Source: UBA1275 sp038124025 (GTDB lineage: Bacteria > Bacteroidota > Rhodothermia > Balneolales > Balneolaceae). Taken from it: DNA of 64,000 bases. The DNA is taken from assembly GCA_038124025.1 (NCBI GenBank), contig JAYPBC010000001.1:1-64000 (forward strand), written 5' to 3'. The position numbers were made by a program, and so were the translations under genes. Under the pieces are notes generated by a model. That model made no database searches and was not told where the DNA came from. It saw only the letters and a list, made by a program, of their open reading frames with translations. Shown here one piece after another: positions 27,829 to 36,790 of this stretch (position 1 is its first letter; every line of letters begins with the position of its first letter).

Positions 27829-28383
27829 AAACATACAATACAACTACTGCTATAGAATGGGGCATAAAGATCTATTGTAGAAGGGTATGGATTTGTATAA
27901 TTGAGTACAAGTTACATACGTATTACTTTACATAATATATATTATAAGACATAATACAATATAGTATGATGCTCCAATGAAGTATCAATTGTCAAGATTC
28001 GTGCATTATAAACACCTTTAGTCAGAATTCTTGTGCAAAGACACGAGACACAATACCGTTGGATCACATGTATCAATGAAAATCTACTCTTACTGTTTTA
28101 CTATTATTTGCTCGTCCGACCTTTCCATATTAAGATCAATCTAAAACGCAGCTATAAATAGTAATATAGACAATATGAAAGCACCTTGAAGAGTTATGAG
28201 GTAGTTCTTTCTAAAGATACTATTACGTTTGAATATTCTGACTGGATTTTTCATGACTTACTTCCTATCAATCTAATTTAGCTTCGTATGATCTAAAAGT
28301 AGTATAAAAAGTAAAGGTAAATTTTAGATAAAGTTATGCACCGTCTTTTAAACAATCCTTAATTCAAGTGTAGAAATAATGAT
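27829..28383. other. 555-bp AT-rich stretch without an intact gene
   Basis: The largest geneless interval in the window lies between the convergent peroxiredoxin gene and the small gene downstream of rimK. It contains an AT-dense patch (about 27930-27965) and the tonB-like remnant at 28069-28254. Otherwise no frame of useful length, tRNA, strong hairpin or repeat was seen. The sequence has the look of decayed coding DNA. Confidence 0.55.
28069..28254 (-). pseudogene. Decayed start of a TonB-like energy transducer, or a 37-residue membrane peptide
   Basis: An ATG at 28254, preceded by AGGA eight bases upstream, opens 37 codons (28141-28254) reading MKNPVRIFKR and ending in a single membrane helix (GAFILSILLFIAAF). 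Bacteroidota/Balneolota TonB proteins typically start with KNP, a basic stretch and one helix ending in AF. After the TAG, the same frame continues as IDLNMERSDEQIIVKQ, then stop, E, stop, IFIDT, recalling the acidic EEQ-VV-EEI-QT segment after the TonB helix. Each stop is one base from a sense codon. The proline-rich and C-terminal TonB domains are absent. The alternative is a real small membrane protein ending at the first stop. Confidence 0.42.
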
Positions 28384-28782
28384 TTAATCTATGGTCTCAA
28401 TGTGTACGTGAAATAATCCGTCTTGATTTCTCTTCAATGGAATTCGATCAATTACAGCATCAATAGATATTTTACCCTGTAGATATACTACAGAATAGCG
28501 AATACTCTTACCAAAGCTCTCTTGGGTATTATTTGGTAGAATATCAACTGATTCGTGTTTGATCGGGACCTGTACCCTTATAGGGTCTACGATAATTAAT
28601 AGTAAATCGTTTTGGTCTACATATTTAAAGTTGAGTATTTCTTCAATAACAGACGAAGAATATGCTTCTATACTAGGCTTTGATTGAGATTCTTCTTGCT
28701 GAGCTGGCTCTATTGATCCACGTGAGGAGCATTCTTTCCAATGAGCTGTAGTCATAGGGATAAATAATAAATCTACGTCCAT
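28384..28782 (-). CDS. Hypothetical protein translationally coupled to RimK
   Basis: A 132-residue soluble-looking protein without signal peptide, membrane helix or familiar motif. The N-terminal third is polar (ECSSRGSIEPAQQEESQSK) and the rest alternates hydrophobic and polar residues as in a beta-rich domain. Its ATG shares one base with the rimK stop (TAATG), which argues strongly for coupled translation. Pseudomonas rim operons also encode a small accessory protein (RimA); I see no sequence ground to equate them. Confidence 0.65.
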   Translation of the reverse strand: MDVDLLFIPMTTAHWKECSSRGSIEPAQQEESQSKPSIEAYSSSVIEEILNFKYVDQNDLLLIIVDPIRVQVPIKHESVDILPNNTQESFGKSIRYSVVYLQGKISIDAVIDRIPLKRNQDGLFHVHIETID

Positions 28783-29711
28783 TAAGCGTTTTGTTTTATA
28801 TGTTTTCTACGTTTAGGTTTATTTTTGTTTTCTAAAGTTTGTTCAACCACAAAACGGACTATGGTTGCAGCTATATCTTTTTGAGTGGCTCGTTCAATAC
28901 CTTCTAATCCAGGAGACGAATTTACCTCAAGAATAAGTGGACCTCTGGTAGATTGAAGTAAGTCTACCCCAGCAATGGGTAATCCCATGGCTTTAGCGGC
29001 TGTTTTAGCAGCCGTTCTCTCTTTTGGGCTTAAGCGAATCAATGTTCCAGTACCACCTTGATGTAGGTTGGACCGAAACTCCCCTTCTTTAGATTGACGT
29101 TTCATTGCCCCTACTACTCGCCCATTTACAACAAATGCTCGTATATCGGCACCCTTAGACTCTTCTATAAACTCTTGAACGATCACTCTTGCTTTCATAC
29201 TATGAAAAGCTTGAATAATTGACTGTGAAGCCTTTTTTGTTGGCGCAAGTACAACACCAAATCCTTGTGTTCCTTCTAATAATTTTACGATTAAAGGTGC
29301 ACCTCCAACCGAATCAATTAAACTATCTACCTCTTTGGAATAGTTGGTGAAAACAGTTTTTGGGAGTCCAACTCCAGAGCTTGCTAGTAGTTGCAAAGAT
29401 CTTAGTTTATCTCTAGATCGCACTAAAGCCTGTGAATGAACCGCAGTAAATACATTCATCATCTCAAACTGCCGAACTACTGCTGCGCCATAGTATGTCA
29501 CGCTTGAGCCAATTCGGGGTATTACAGCATCCAAGAAGTCTAAATTCTGTCCCTTATAATAGATTTTTGGGTCATCTTGCTCAATATTTATATCACATTT
29601 TAGATGATCAATAACATGTGCAACATGCCCTTTTGTCTCAATAGCTTCTTTTAAACGCCTAGTAGAATATAAGTTGGGATTCCTTGATAGGATTCCAATC
29701 TGAAGTGCCAA
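28782..29711 (-). CDS. rimK: RimK-type ATP-grasp ligase (ribosomal protein S6 glutamate ligase family)
   Basis: ATP-dependent ligase of 309 residues, close to E. coli RimK (300), which adds glutamates to the C-terminus of ribosomal protein S6. The opening IGILSRNPNLYSTRRL, the segment VIPRIGSS, ATP-grasp motifs (IVKLLEGTQGFGV, VQEFIEESKGADIRAFVV) and the metal-binding LEVNSSPGLEGIE are all present. It sits between a retropepsin-like rimB gene (40 bp upstream) and a coupled unknown gene, giving the order rimB-rimK-unknown. Confidence 0.92.
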   Translation of the reverse strand: MALQIGILSRNPNLYSTRRLKEAIETKGHVAHVIDHLKCDINIEQDDPKIYYKGQNLDFLDAVIPRIGSSVTYYGAAVVRQFEMMNVFTAVHSQALVRSRDKLRSLQLLASSGVGLPKTVFTNYSKEVDSLIDSVGGAPLIVKLLEGTQGFGVVLAPTKKASQSIIQAFHSMKARVIVQEFIEESKGADIRAFVVNGRVVGAMKRQSKEGEFRSNLHQGGTGTLIRLSPKERTAAKTAAKAMGLPIAGVDLLQSTRGPLILEVNSSPGLEGIERATQKDIAATIVRFVVEQTLENKNKPKRRKHIKQNA

Positions 29712-29751
29712 ATTAAACCCCTTTTGGTATCATTTATAACTTGAGTACATG

Positions 29752-30198
29752 TTAGTTCTGTAAAGAGTTTCCACTGGTATGAACTTGGGCTACATCAACC
29801 AGAAATCGGTTCATTAAAAATTTTCTACCCAATAAGACCGGGAATTTCATTTCAGATCGATCGGTTAACGATAGCTCAGTATCAATGTTTCGATGATTAA
29901 TTTCAATTTGTGCACGAACAAAAAATCTTGATTCTGTTACTCCGTTAGAGCTTTTAACTTCTCGTACATCATAAATGGGTAGCTCAAACACTTTGTTATT
30001 GTAGGCCTCATGTTCTGGGTCTAGTAAACTAAAGCGCACCCAATTTTGTGTTTTATTTTTATACGCTTCAATTCTGTGGCAATGTATACTTGATGAAAAA
30101 GCACCGGTATCAATTTTTGCTTCTAAACCAAACAGCAGCCATTCCGGTATGTCTATCCGTTCTATTCGCCCAATAATTTGCAGATCGTTCTCTTTCAA
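29752..30198 (-). CDS. rimB: RimB-like retropepsin-fold protease (ATP-dependent zinc protease family)
   Basis: A 148-residue protein of the family annotated as putative ATP-dependent zinc protease, now seen as retropepsin-like. The aspartic-protease signature is KIDTGAFSSSIHC (Asp30-Thr-Gly-Ala), and the later LLGRKFLMNRFLVDV resembles the flap-side hydrophobic-Gly motif. In Pseudomonas, RimB trims the glutamate tails RimK adds; the same role is inferred here from adjacency. It diverges from the D-threonine-aldolase-like gene across 65 bp. Confidence 0.82.
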   Translation of the reverse strand: MKENDLQIIGRIERIDIPEWLLFGLEAKIDTGAFSSSIHCHRIEAYKNKTQNWVRFSLLDPEHEAYNNKVFELPIYDVREVKSSNGVTESRFFVRAQIEINHRNIDTELSLTDRSEMKFPVLLGRKFLMNRFLVDVAQVHTSGNSLQN

Positions 30199-30263
30199 TT
30201 CATAAACATTTATTATGTTAAAAATACGTCATTTTTTCTAAAAGCAATACATCCATTCAACCT

Positions 30264-31376
30264 ATGATTGAAAAACCTCGTTTGGTCATTAATAAAGAAA
30301 TTGTGCTTCGAAATAGTTCACGAATACGTAACAAAGCACAAAAACATTCCATACAATTTCAGCCTCATTTTAAAACTCATCAATCTCTCGAAGTCGGTCG
30401 ATGGTTACGTGATATAGGAGTTACCGAGATTACCGTTTCAAGTATGGATATGCTCAACTATTTTCTTCGGGATCACTGGGATTCTTTTGTGCTGGCACTC
30501 CCCTTACATCCAGGGCTTTTCAAATCAATTAATCATGCAAATAATGAATGCCATCTAAAGGTGCTATCCAGTTCTACTGAGCATCTTAAACAGCTCAACA
30601 ATATGTTGGACAAACCATTACAAGTACTCCTAGATATTGACCCAAATTATGGAAGAACTGGTATTCCAATTGATCAATTATCCAGCATTATGAAGTTCTA
30701 TAAAGACCTTAGTGCCTTAGCAAAGATAAAGCTATCAGGCTGTTATATTCATGCTGGAAATTCATATCAAGCACCAAACAAAGAGTCCGTTATTTCTTTT
30801 TCTGAAGAGTTACATCAATCGATTAGTGCCCTGAAAAGTGTACTGGATCTACCTATATATTATGGTGACACCCCCACCTGCTCTGTAATGCATCACTTCA
30901 ACAATATAGATGTACTGACACCTGGGAATTTATTTTTTTATGATCTTAGCCAGGAACAGATTGGTAGTTGTGATGAGGAAGATATTGCGGTATGGGTAGA
31001 TTGCCCGATAATAAACGTGAAAGATAAAAAAATAGAGGACATACCCGCTAATATTAGACATTCAGGCGTCAAAGAATTTGCCCAAATCGTCATACATGGT
31101 GGTGCCGTTCATTTCTCAAAAGATTTCTTGGATATCAATGGAAGAATAGTTTTTGGACGTATAAAAGACGAACCTGATTTGTATTTGGACAAGATTTCTC
31201 AGGAACATGGTTTAATTATTGGCCCAAAAGATTTAATTACGGAAGTGGCTAAGCGTCCCTACCTTTCAATATATCCAGTTCATTCCTGCTTAACCGCTGA
31301 ATCCATGGCCAGCTACACCGATTCGGTAAGTTTTAGGCGCTACGATCATATGAAAGGTTCCTCCATAAAGATATAA
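30264..31376 (+). CDS. Fold-type III PLP enzyme, D-threonine aldolase / D-serine dehydratase-like
   Basis: A 370-residue protein of the DSD1/D-threonine-aldolase family, which act on D-3-hydroxy amino acids. The N-terminal alanine-racemase-like barrel holds the PLP lysine in PHFKTHQS (Lys37). DIDPNYGRTGI and GCYIHAGNSYQ line the active site, and VHSCLT near the C-terminus gives the His/Cys pair that binds divalent metal. Which substrate is used (D-Thr, D-Ser, or another) cannot be told. It is a single-gene unit on the plus strand. Confidence 0.8.
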   Translation: MIEKPRLVINKEIVLRNSSRIRNKAQKHSIQFQPHFKTHQSLEVGRWLRDIGVTEITVSSMDMLNYFLRDHWDSFVLALPLHPGLFKSINHANNECHLKVLSSSTEHLKQLNNMLDKPLQVLLDIDPNYGRTGIPIDQLSSIMKFYKDLSALAKIKLSGCYIHAGNSYQAPNKESVISFSEELHQSISALKSVLDLPIYYGDTPTCSVMHHFNNIDVLTPGNLFFYDLSQEQIGSCDEEDIAVWVDCPIINVKDKKIEDIPANIRHSGVKEFAQIVIHGGAVHFSKDFLDINGRIVFGRIKDEPDLYLDKISQEHGLIIGPKDLITEVAKRPYLSIYPVHSCLTAESMASYTDSVSFRRYDHMKGSSIKI

Positions 31377-31459
31377 CTAGCAACTCATGAACGCCAAAGA
31401 ACCGCTGAATTTATTCCTTCTATGGTAAATGAGGCCCGTGAGCTATGTAATGTCAACAA

Positions 31460-32536
31460 TTATGAAACAGTAACAGCGGACTCTAAGAGACTGATTGAAC
31501 CCAATTCGGCATCTATGCTAGCGCTAATACCCACAGGTATGGTACTATTATCCGTTTCATGGCTGATTAGTGCGCCATAGAAAGAAGGTACCCCAAGCGG
31601 ACGTATATGATCTTCAAAAACTTGTTTTAAACTCAAACTATTTGCTCCGGCATCACAACTGGTACACTTACCAAAAACAAAGGCATTAATTTGGTTTAAT
31701 ATTCCACTCAATTTTAATTGGGTTAACATTCGGTCTACTCGATATACATCCTCACCTACATCCTCTAAATACAATATTGAACCTGTAAAATCAGGCATAT
31801 ACTCACTTCCGATTAGGGAACATAAAACAGTCAAATTACCACCCAAAAGTATTCCGTCGGCTCTACCTGCAACTATTGTATGATGGTCATCTCCAAGACT
31901 TTCGGGATATTGGTAAACTGGCTTCCCTCCTTGTTCAATCACCTCTTTAAAGTACTGTGTTGAATAAGAACTCCAACTTGAGGTACCAACAGGCCCATGA
32001 AATGTATGTAGCCTTGATTTTTCCCATAAAGACAAATGCAAGGAAGTTATATCGCTAAACCCACATAATACCTTAGGGTTGGCTGCAATAGCTTCAAAAT
32101 CCAAATAGGGTAGTATCCGGTTACACCCCCATCCTCCTCTGACGCATAAAATCCCATCTATTGATGGATTCAAAAACATACTCATTACATCTTTTGCACG
32201 ATCTTGATCTGTACCAGCTAAGTAACCTCGTCTATCGCGTGCATGCTCACCTAGAACTATCTTGTATCCTAAAGATTCAACCTTGACAAGCATCTCCTCA
32301 AAATCATCAGAATTGTACACAGGGCTTGCAGGTGAAACCAATCCAAGTGTCCCCCCTGGTTGAAGCGCTTTTGGCTTAAGAGCGAAGTTGTTTTTATTAA
32401 GCTGCCTGTTATTCAACCCATACCTACTTTGCTTCTTACTGTTTGTTTCATACAGAGCCTTGGATTCTAGTAGATGAATTGCTGCTCCTAATCCTATACT
32501 TTTAATAAATTGATTTCTGTTTATAGACATAATCAA
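31460..32536 (-). CDS. Muramoyltetrapeptide (LD-) carboxypeptidase, peptidase family S66
   Basis: A 358-residue peptidoglycan recycling or remodelling enzyme that cleaves the terminal D-Ala from tetrapeptides. S66 landmarks are LVSPASPV, RGGWGCNRILPYLDF, the nucleophile serine in GFSDITSLHLSL, the glutamate in YLEDVGED, and the histidine in LISHETDN before PVG. An N-terminal extension with a hydrophobic stretch (IKSIGLGAAIHLL) hints at export, with an arginine before it but no twin-arginine. Its ATG (32536) overlaps the nadD stop by four bases, so the two are coupled. Cytoplasmic LdcA lacks such an extension. Confidence 0.85.
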   Translation of the reverse strand: MIMSINRNQFIKSIGLGAAIHLLESKALYETNSKKQSRYGLNNRQLNKNNFALKPKALQPGGTLGLVSPASPVYNSDDFEEMLVKVESLGYKIVLGEHARDRRGYLAGTDQDRAKDVMSMFLNPSIDGILCVRGGWGCNRILPYLDFEAIAANPKVLCGFSDITSLHLSLWEKSRLHTFHGPVGTSSWSSYSTQYFKEVIEQGGKPVYQYPESLGDDHHTIVAGRADGILLGGNLTVLCSLIGSEYMPDFTGSILYLEDVGEDVYRVDRMLTQLKLSGILNQINAFVFGKCTSCDAGANSLSLKQVFEDHIRPLGVPSFYGALISHETDNSTIPVGISASIDAELGSISLLESAVTVS

Positions 32537-33111
32537 CGGTATAAATTATGTGTTGAAATATATTCTATTGTAGATGAATGAAGTTGTTCGTCTGAGGATT
32601 TTCCTTGCTGAAGCTTCTCCCTGAGATCGGTAGAAGAAACCGCGACTAACTCATGCTCAACCACTATAGCTTTCGATTTTAAGTACTTTGGCAGCTTAAA
32701 ATCAGCACGTCTCTGTGCCACCAATAACATAACCCTATCAAGTATTTTTTCATAATACTTCCAAGTTTTAAAACTCTCAATACTATCAGACCCCAAACAA
32801 AAAAACACTTCAGAGTAGCCTAAATGGTCAACAACAAAATCGATCGTTTTATAGCTGTAATTAGGAGTAGGTAAATCTTCTTCGATGCGTGAGACTAGGC
32901 ATTCGTTGATATCCTTGGTCGCCATTTGAACCATACGTAAGCGATCTGAATAATTCGCATCTAGTACATGCTTATGCGGTGGGTTTGGATTTACAAGAAC
33001 CCAAACTTCATCGATATATCCACTGTAAAGGAAAGATTTTAAAATGGCTATATGCCCTAAATGTATTGGGTCAAAACTACCACCAAAGAGCCCAATTCGC
33101 TTCTCTACCAT
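32533..33111 (-). CDS. nadD: Nicotinate-nucleotide adenylyltransferase
   Basis: Makes deamido-NAD from nicotinate mononucleotide and ATP. The 192-residue protein has the nucleotidyltransferase signature GLFGGSFDPIHLGHIAI near the N-terminus, VNPNPPHK and the C-terminal VSSTDLREKLQQGK (ISSTxIR-like) motif. It starts 10 bp after bamD and overlaps the LD-carboxypeptidase gene by four bases. Confidence 0.93.
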   Translation of the reverse strand: MVEKRIGLFGGSFDPIHLGHIAILKSFLYSGYIDEVWVLVNPNPPHKHVLDANYSDRLRMVQMATKDINECLVSRIEEDLPTPNYSYKTIDFVVDHLGYSEVFFCLGSDSIESFKTWKYYEKILDRVMLLVAQRRADFKLPKYLKSKAIVVEHELVAVSSTDLREKLQQGKSSDEQLHSSTIEYISTHNLYR

Positions 33112-33121
33112 CCTTCTTGAA

Positions 33122-33931
33122 TTAATTAGTAGTAGCTACGGGTTCTAGCTTTTGTATCTCACTAATTGCATTTAAATAATGGGCTTCAGCTTCTGCTCGA
33201 AGTGTACTTTGTGGAAATAGTTGTAGGAATTTTTCGTAGTTATCAACCGCTAAGTTGTACCGCTCTAATTGCTTGGATTGAATACTTTGCTCAGCATAGC
33301 TGACATAGGTCTCAATGATTTTTAGCAAGGCAGATTCTGCCCAACGAGTTTCAGGATAGCTATCAATCGTTTGGTCAAAATATATGGTTGCCGCTTTGTA
33401 TCTAAGAGTCCTCAAATAGAATTGACCCGATTCATATGTTTTTCGTGCGAGCTTATTTCTAAGTTGATCAATTTTCTGTGCACTTTCTTCAATGAAAGCT
33501 GAATTTGGGTAACTGTTATTGAATAATTGAAACAATTCAATAGCACGCAATGTAGGGGCTTGATCTAATCGGTAACGAGGAGATTGTTGATAGTAACTAA
33601 GTGCTCTATTAAACTCAACCTCTTCTCTACGTTCATCTTGTGGGTAATAGCTAATAAACCGTTCATATTCAGATGCGGCTAGAAGGTATTGCCTATTTTT
33701 GAAATAACTTTCGGCGAGTAAAAATTGGGCTTCCTTGGCGTAAGTTGTCCCCCTACCCATTCGAGTAACTAAATCAAATCCATACGCAGCGTCTGAATAT
33801 TGCTCTTTTTCATAGAAAGCAATTGATTTTTCATAAGCGGAATCAATTGGTTCCCCTGGTTTGATGAGTTCTTTATTTGCACATGAAAGAGTAACACTAA
33901 TCAATATTAAAGTGGTAAAACGTAATAGCAT
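33122..33931 (-). CDS. bamD: Outer membrane assembly lipoprotein BamD
   Basis: A 269-residue lipoprotein of the BAM complex that inserts beta-barrel proteins in the outer membrane. The signal peptide ends in a lipobox TLSC (Cys17). About five TPR-like helical repeats follow, for example AAYGFDLVTRMGRGTTYAKEAQFLLAESYF and AASEYERFISYYPQ, with typical FxxxYP endings. It sits 2 bp after the polyprenyl synthase gene. Together with the SurA-like proteins it shows an active outer membrane biogenesis machinery. Confidence 0.88.
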   Translation of the reverse strand: MLLRFTTLILISVTLSCANKELIKPGEPIDSAYEKSIAFYEKEQYSDAAYGFDLVTRMGRGTTYAKEAQFLLAESYFKNRQYLLAASEYERFISYYPQDERREEVEFNRALSYYQQSPRYRLDQAPTLRAIELFQLFNNSYPNSAFIEESAQKIDQLRNKLARKTYESGQFYLRTLRYKAATIYFDQTIDSYPETRWAESALLKIIETYVSYAEQSIQSKQLERYNLAVDNYEKFLQLFPQSTLRAEAEAHYLNAISEIQKLEPVATTN

Positions 33932-33933
33932 GT

Positions 33934-34917
33934 TTATTTTATCCGGGACGTTAAAAAATCTATAAGTTGATGAAGTTCAGCTCGGTATTCCGAGTACTCA
34001 AACTCCCCTATAATATCGTAAATCTGTTCGTATTTATTGTTGATAAGATCAGATATTTCACCAATGACTTTATACTTATACATGAGTTGAATAACAGATG
34101 TTACCCATCCATCATGAAGTTGTTCTTTGGAACCGGTATAAGCTAAATCCATGATAGCCTGCTCATCGGGGCTACACTGCTGATAGGTTCGTATCCATAA
34201 ATATGTTTTTTTGCCTTCTAATATATCCCCTGCCTTTTTTTTACCAAAATGTTCCGGTTCAGCAGTAATATCCAATAGATCATCCTGCATCTGGAAAGCC
34301 ACTCCCATCAACCTGCCCAGCTCTTGCATATTAGCCAAAAGATCGAGTCTTCCTCCCACAATGACTCCTAATCCAAGTGCAGCAGATAGCAAAGCCCCAG
34401 TTTTACCTCCAATCATCTCAATATACTGCTGTACTTCTACTTTTTCACTCTGCATCAATTCCATATCTAAAGCCTGACCATCACAAACTTTAATGGTTGC
34501 TTGAACAAACACATCCATTAATGCATGATAGGCTTCATGATCTAAGTGTTCATTCTTTCCATAATACACCAGTTGCTGAAAAGCATAGACATACATCACA
34601 TCACCGCTCAATATGGCTACGTTTGGATCCCATTTTCTGTGCACACATGGAATACCTCTTCTGGTATCGGCCTCGTCCATTATATCATCATGGACTAAAG
34701 TGAAATTATGTAAGATTTCTATAGCTAGAGCAGCATGCATTGCATTTGAATGCTTCCCTTTGGCTACACCACACGCTAAAAGGGTTAAATATGGACGAAT
34801 CCTCTTACCCCCCATACCCATTGTATATTGAAACGGCTCATATAATGAGCTAGGTTTTGTAGGCAAATCCAGTTGTTGAATAGCCTGTTCAATTTCTTCA
34901 AGCCAATATCTGTTCAT
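33934..34917 (-). CDS. Polyprenyl (octaprenyl/farnesyl-type) diphosphate synthase
   Basis: A 327-residue trans-prenyltransferase condensing isopentenyl diphosphate onto allylic diphosphates. Two aspartate-rich motifs bind Mg-diphosphate: HDDIMDEAD (first) and QMQDDLLDI (second). GGKRIRP and GGKTGALLSAA are also typical. Chain length cannot be read with certainty; bulky residues before the first motif (NFTLVHDD) suggest a short- to medium-chain product. The ATG at 34917 overlaps the fni stop (ATGA), so a longer in-frame start was rejected. With fni it forms an isoprenoid unit supplying quinone side chains or undecaprenyl precursors. Confidence 0.88.
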   Translation of the reverse strand: MNRYWLEEIEQAIQQLDLPTKPSSLYEPFQYTMGMGGKRIRPYLTLLACGVAKGKHSNAMHAALAIEILHNFTLVHDDIMDEADTRRGIPCVHRKWDPNVAILSGDVMYVYAFQQLVYYGKNEHLDHEAYHALMDVFVQATIKVCDGQALDMELMQSEKVEVQQYIEMIGGKTGALLSAALGLGVIVGGRLDLLANMQELGRLMGVAFQMQDDLLDITAEPEHFGKKKAGDILEGKKTYLWIRTYQQCSPDEQAIMDLAYTGSKEQLHDGWVTSVIQLMYKYKVIGEISDLINNKYEQIYDIIGEFEYSEYRAELHQLIDFLTSRIK

Positions 34918-35990
34918 GAAATCTGAGATATTAAATGTTCTTCGCTTAAGAGCCTCCAATCGCTAACTCCTAGCAATGTCATAATCATTGTTGCTTCCCT
35001 TTTCCATAAGGAAAACCATTTTTCCAATCCCTTGACTCCTTCTTCTTTCAAAACGCGGACTACAGGTTGGGCCACCGCTACCAAATGAGCACCTAAACAT
35101 CGGGCTTTTATCATATCCTGTGCATGTCGAATACCACCGGATGCTATGATTTCAAATTCGCGCTCCCATGCCAGTTCACGTAATGATTCTAAACAAAATA
35201 CCGTACTATTTCCCCATTCGTTAAACCGTTCCTGCATTTCTTGTTCGTATTTAAGTGTAAAAGTACCTGCTGCTTGTTCTTCTCTAGGCTCATCAGGTAT
35301 TCGCGCAGCTTCTACTCTAGACCAGGATGTACCCCCTACACCCGCAACGTCAATCACTCTTACCCCGACGTTAAGTAGACGTTTTGCAACCGAGGAATCG
35401 ATACCGGCACCTGTTTCCTTAACAATTATTGGCACAGAAGATTCTTTAATTAACTGCTCAATTCCGTCTAGAATCCCAGAAAATTGAATATCGCCTTCTG
35501 GTTGAATCAACTCTTGTAGCGGATTAAGATGAACAATAATGGCATTGGCCTGAATAGAGTTAACCATTGCTTTTAGACTCTTGCTAGGCATTCCACCAAT
35601 AAGTTGAGCCCCACCTATGTTAGCAGCTATGAATGCGTTTGGAGCTTTTTCACGTACGATGCTAAAGCTTTTTTCGTGCGTACTATCCTCCAGCATAGCT
35701 CGCTGACTACCCACTCCAAAAGGGATATTGAATTGCTCACAGAACATGGCTATTTCAGCATTTAAACTGGTTGCTTCTCCATGCCCACCAGTCATTGATG
35801 ATATAAACAAAGGAAAATCAAAATCATACCCCAACAAATGTGAACGAAACGAAATGTCCTCAAGTCCACATTCTGGCAGTGCATTATGCTTAAGTTGGAA
35901 TTTTTGGAAGCCAGTTGGTCGCTTATATTGACTACTATCTTTCAAGGTAAGATCAATATGATCTTTTTTACGGGTTGAAATAGAACTCAT
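34914..35990 (-). CDS. fni: Type 2 isopentenyl-diphosphate delta-isomerase
   Basis: FMN- and NADPH-dependent enzyme interconverting IPP and DMAPP; 358 residues. The flavin-barrel signatures are FISSMTGGHGE, GVGSQRAML, the SVPIIVKETGAGI segment and ASGGIRHAQDMIKA. It begins the unit and overlaps the polyprenyl synthase gene by four bases. The upstream SDR gene ends 62 bp before it on the same strand. Confidence 0.92.
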   Translation of the reverse strand: MSSISTRKKDHIDLTLKDSSQYKRPTGFQKFQLKHNALPECGLEDISFRSHLLGYDFDFPLFISSMTGGHGEATSLNAEIAMFCEQFNIPFGVGSQRAMLEDSTHEKSFSIVREKAPNAFIAANIGGAQLIGGMPSKSLKAMVNSIQANAIIVHLNPLQELIQPEGDIQFSGILDGIEQLIKESSVPIIVKETGAGIDSSVAKRLLNVGVRVIDVAGVGGTSWSRVEAARIPDEPREEQAAGTFTLKYEQEMQERFNEWGNSTVFCLESLRELAWEREFEIIASGGIRHAQDMIKARCLGAHLVAVAQPVVRVLKEEGVKGLEKWFSLWKREATMIMTLLGVSDWRLLSEEHLISQIS

Positions 35991-36052
35991 ATGCTAATTT
36001 AGTAAACTTATAGAGGGATTAAAATTAAGCACCTCAAAATCTCGGAATACAT

Positions 36053-36784
36053 CTAAAATAGATACGAACCCGAATTAATGTGAAAGGTTTGACCGGTAGC
36101 ATGTTTGAGCTCTCCTGTGCCTATTCGGTACGCTAAGGTCGCTATATCTGATGGGGGAACAATGGTATCGAGAGCCAATCCTCGGGTAAGATATTCTTCC
36201 CCATATGTTTTAATTGATTCTACTGCCATATCCGTGTGTACAAAACCAGGAGCAATACTGTACGCTGTAATCCCTCGTTTACCATAGTTACGAGCCACAC
36301 TCTTAACAAATGCAATCATCCCAGCCTTGGAGGCAGCATAAGCAGCAAATTCCTCCGTATCACCTCGCTGTGCTGCACGTGAAGAAATATTAATTAATAT
36401 TCCATCTATATGTAAATCAGCCCATATTTTTATCACTTTTTTAGCAAGATAGCTGCTTGCTGTCAAGTTAATCGATATGGTTTTGTTCCAATTCTCCAAC
36501 CACGACTCGTCTGATGAGCTAATCGGGCTTTCTATAAAAACAGCCGCATTATTTATAAGGACCTTGGGGAATACTTCAAGCTTTTGTAGTGAATGAACCC
36601 ATTGGTCAATAGCATCTTTAAATACATTCAAATCAACAACGGCATGTGTATATCTTGGGTTATCCTTCCAGGATGAGATAGTTGAAGTTGAGGCACCAAA
36701 TACTGACCATTCTTCTTCTAGATATCGCTCAACTATAGCTTTTCCTATACCTCTTGACGAACCAGTTACAAGTACACTAGACAT
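36053..36784 (-). CDS. Short-chain dehydrogenase/reductase
   Basis: A 243-residue Rossmann-fold oxidoreductase. The cofactor motif is TGSSRGIG (TGxxxGxG) at the N-terminus, followed by NNAAVF, the catalytic serine region INISSRAA and YAASKAG (Tyr-x3-Lys). SIAPGFVHTDM closes the pattern. It resembles 3-oxoacyl-ACP reductases (FabG-like), but substrate is unknown. It is 6 bp downstream of the DUF2480 gene at the tail of the suf run. Confidence 0.85.
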   Translation of the reverse strand: MSSVLVTGSSRGIGKAIVERYLEEEWSVFGASTSTISSWKDNPRYTHAVVDLNVFKDAIDQWVHSLQKLEVFPKVLINNAAVFIESPISSSDESWLENWNKTISINLTASSYLAKKVIKIWADLHIDGILINISSRAAQRGDTEEFAAYAASKAGMIAFVKSVARNYGKRGITAYSIAPGFVHTDMAVESIKTYGEEYLTRGLALDTIVPPSDIATLAYRIGTGELKHATGQTFHINSGSYLF

Positions 36785-36790
36785 CTTTAT

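Noticed and set aside
35146..35487. Plus-strand frame of about 113 codons inside fni
   Set aside because: Fully antisense to the well-conserved isomerase; the apparent frame is a shadow of its codon composition.
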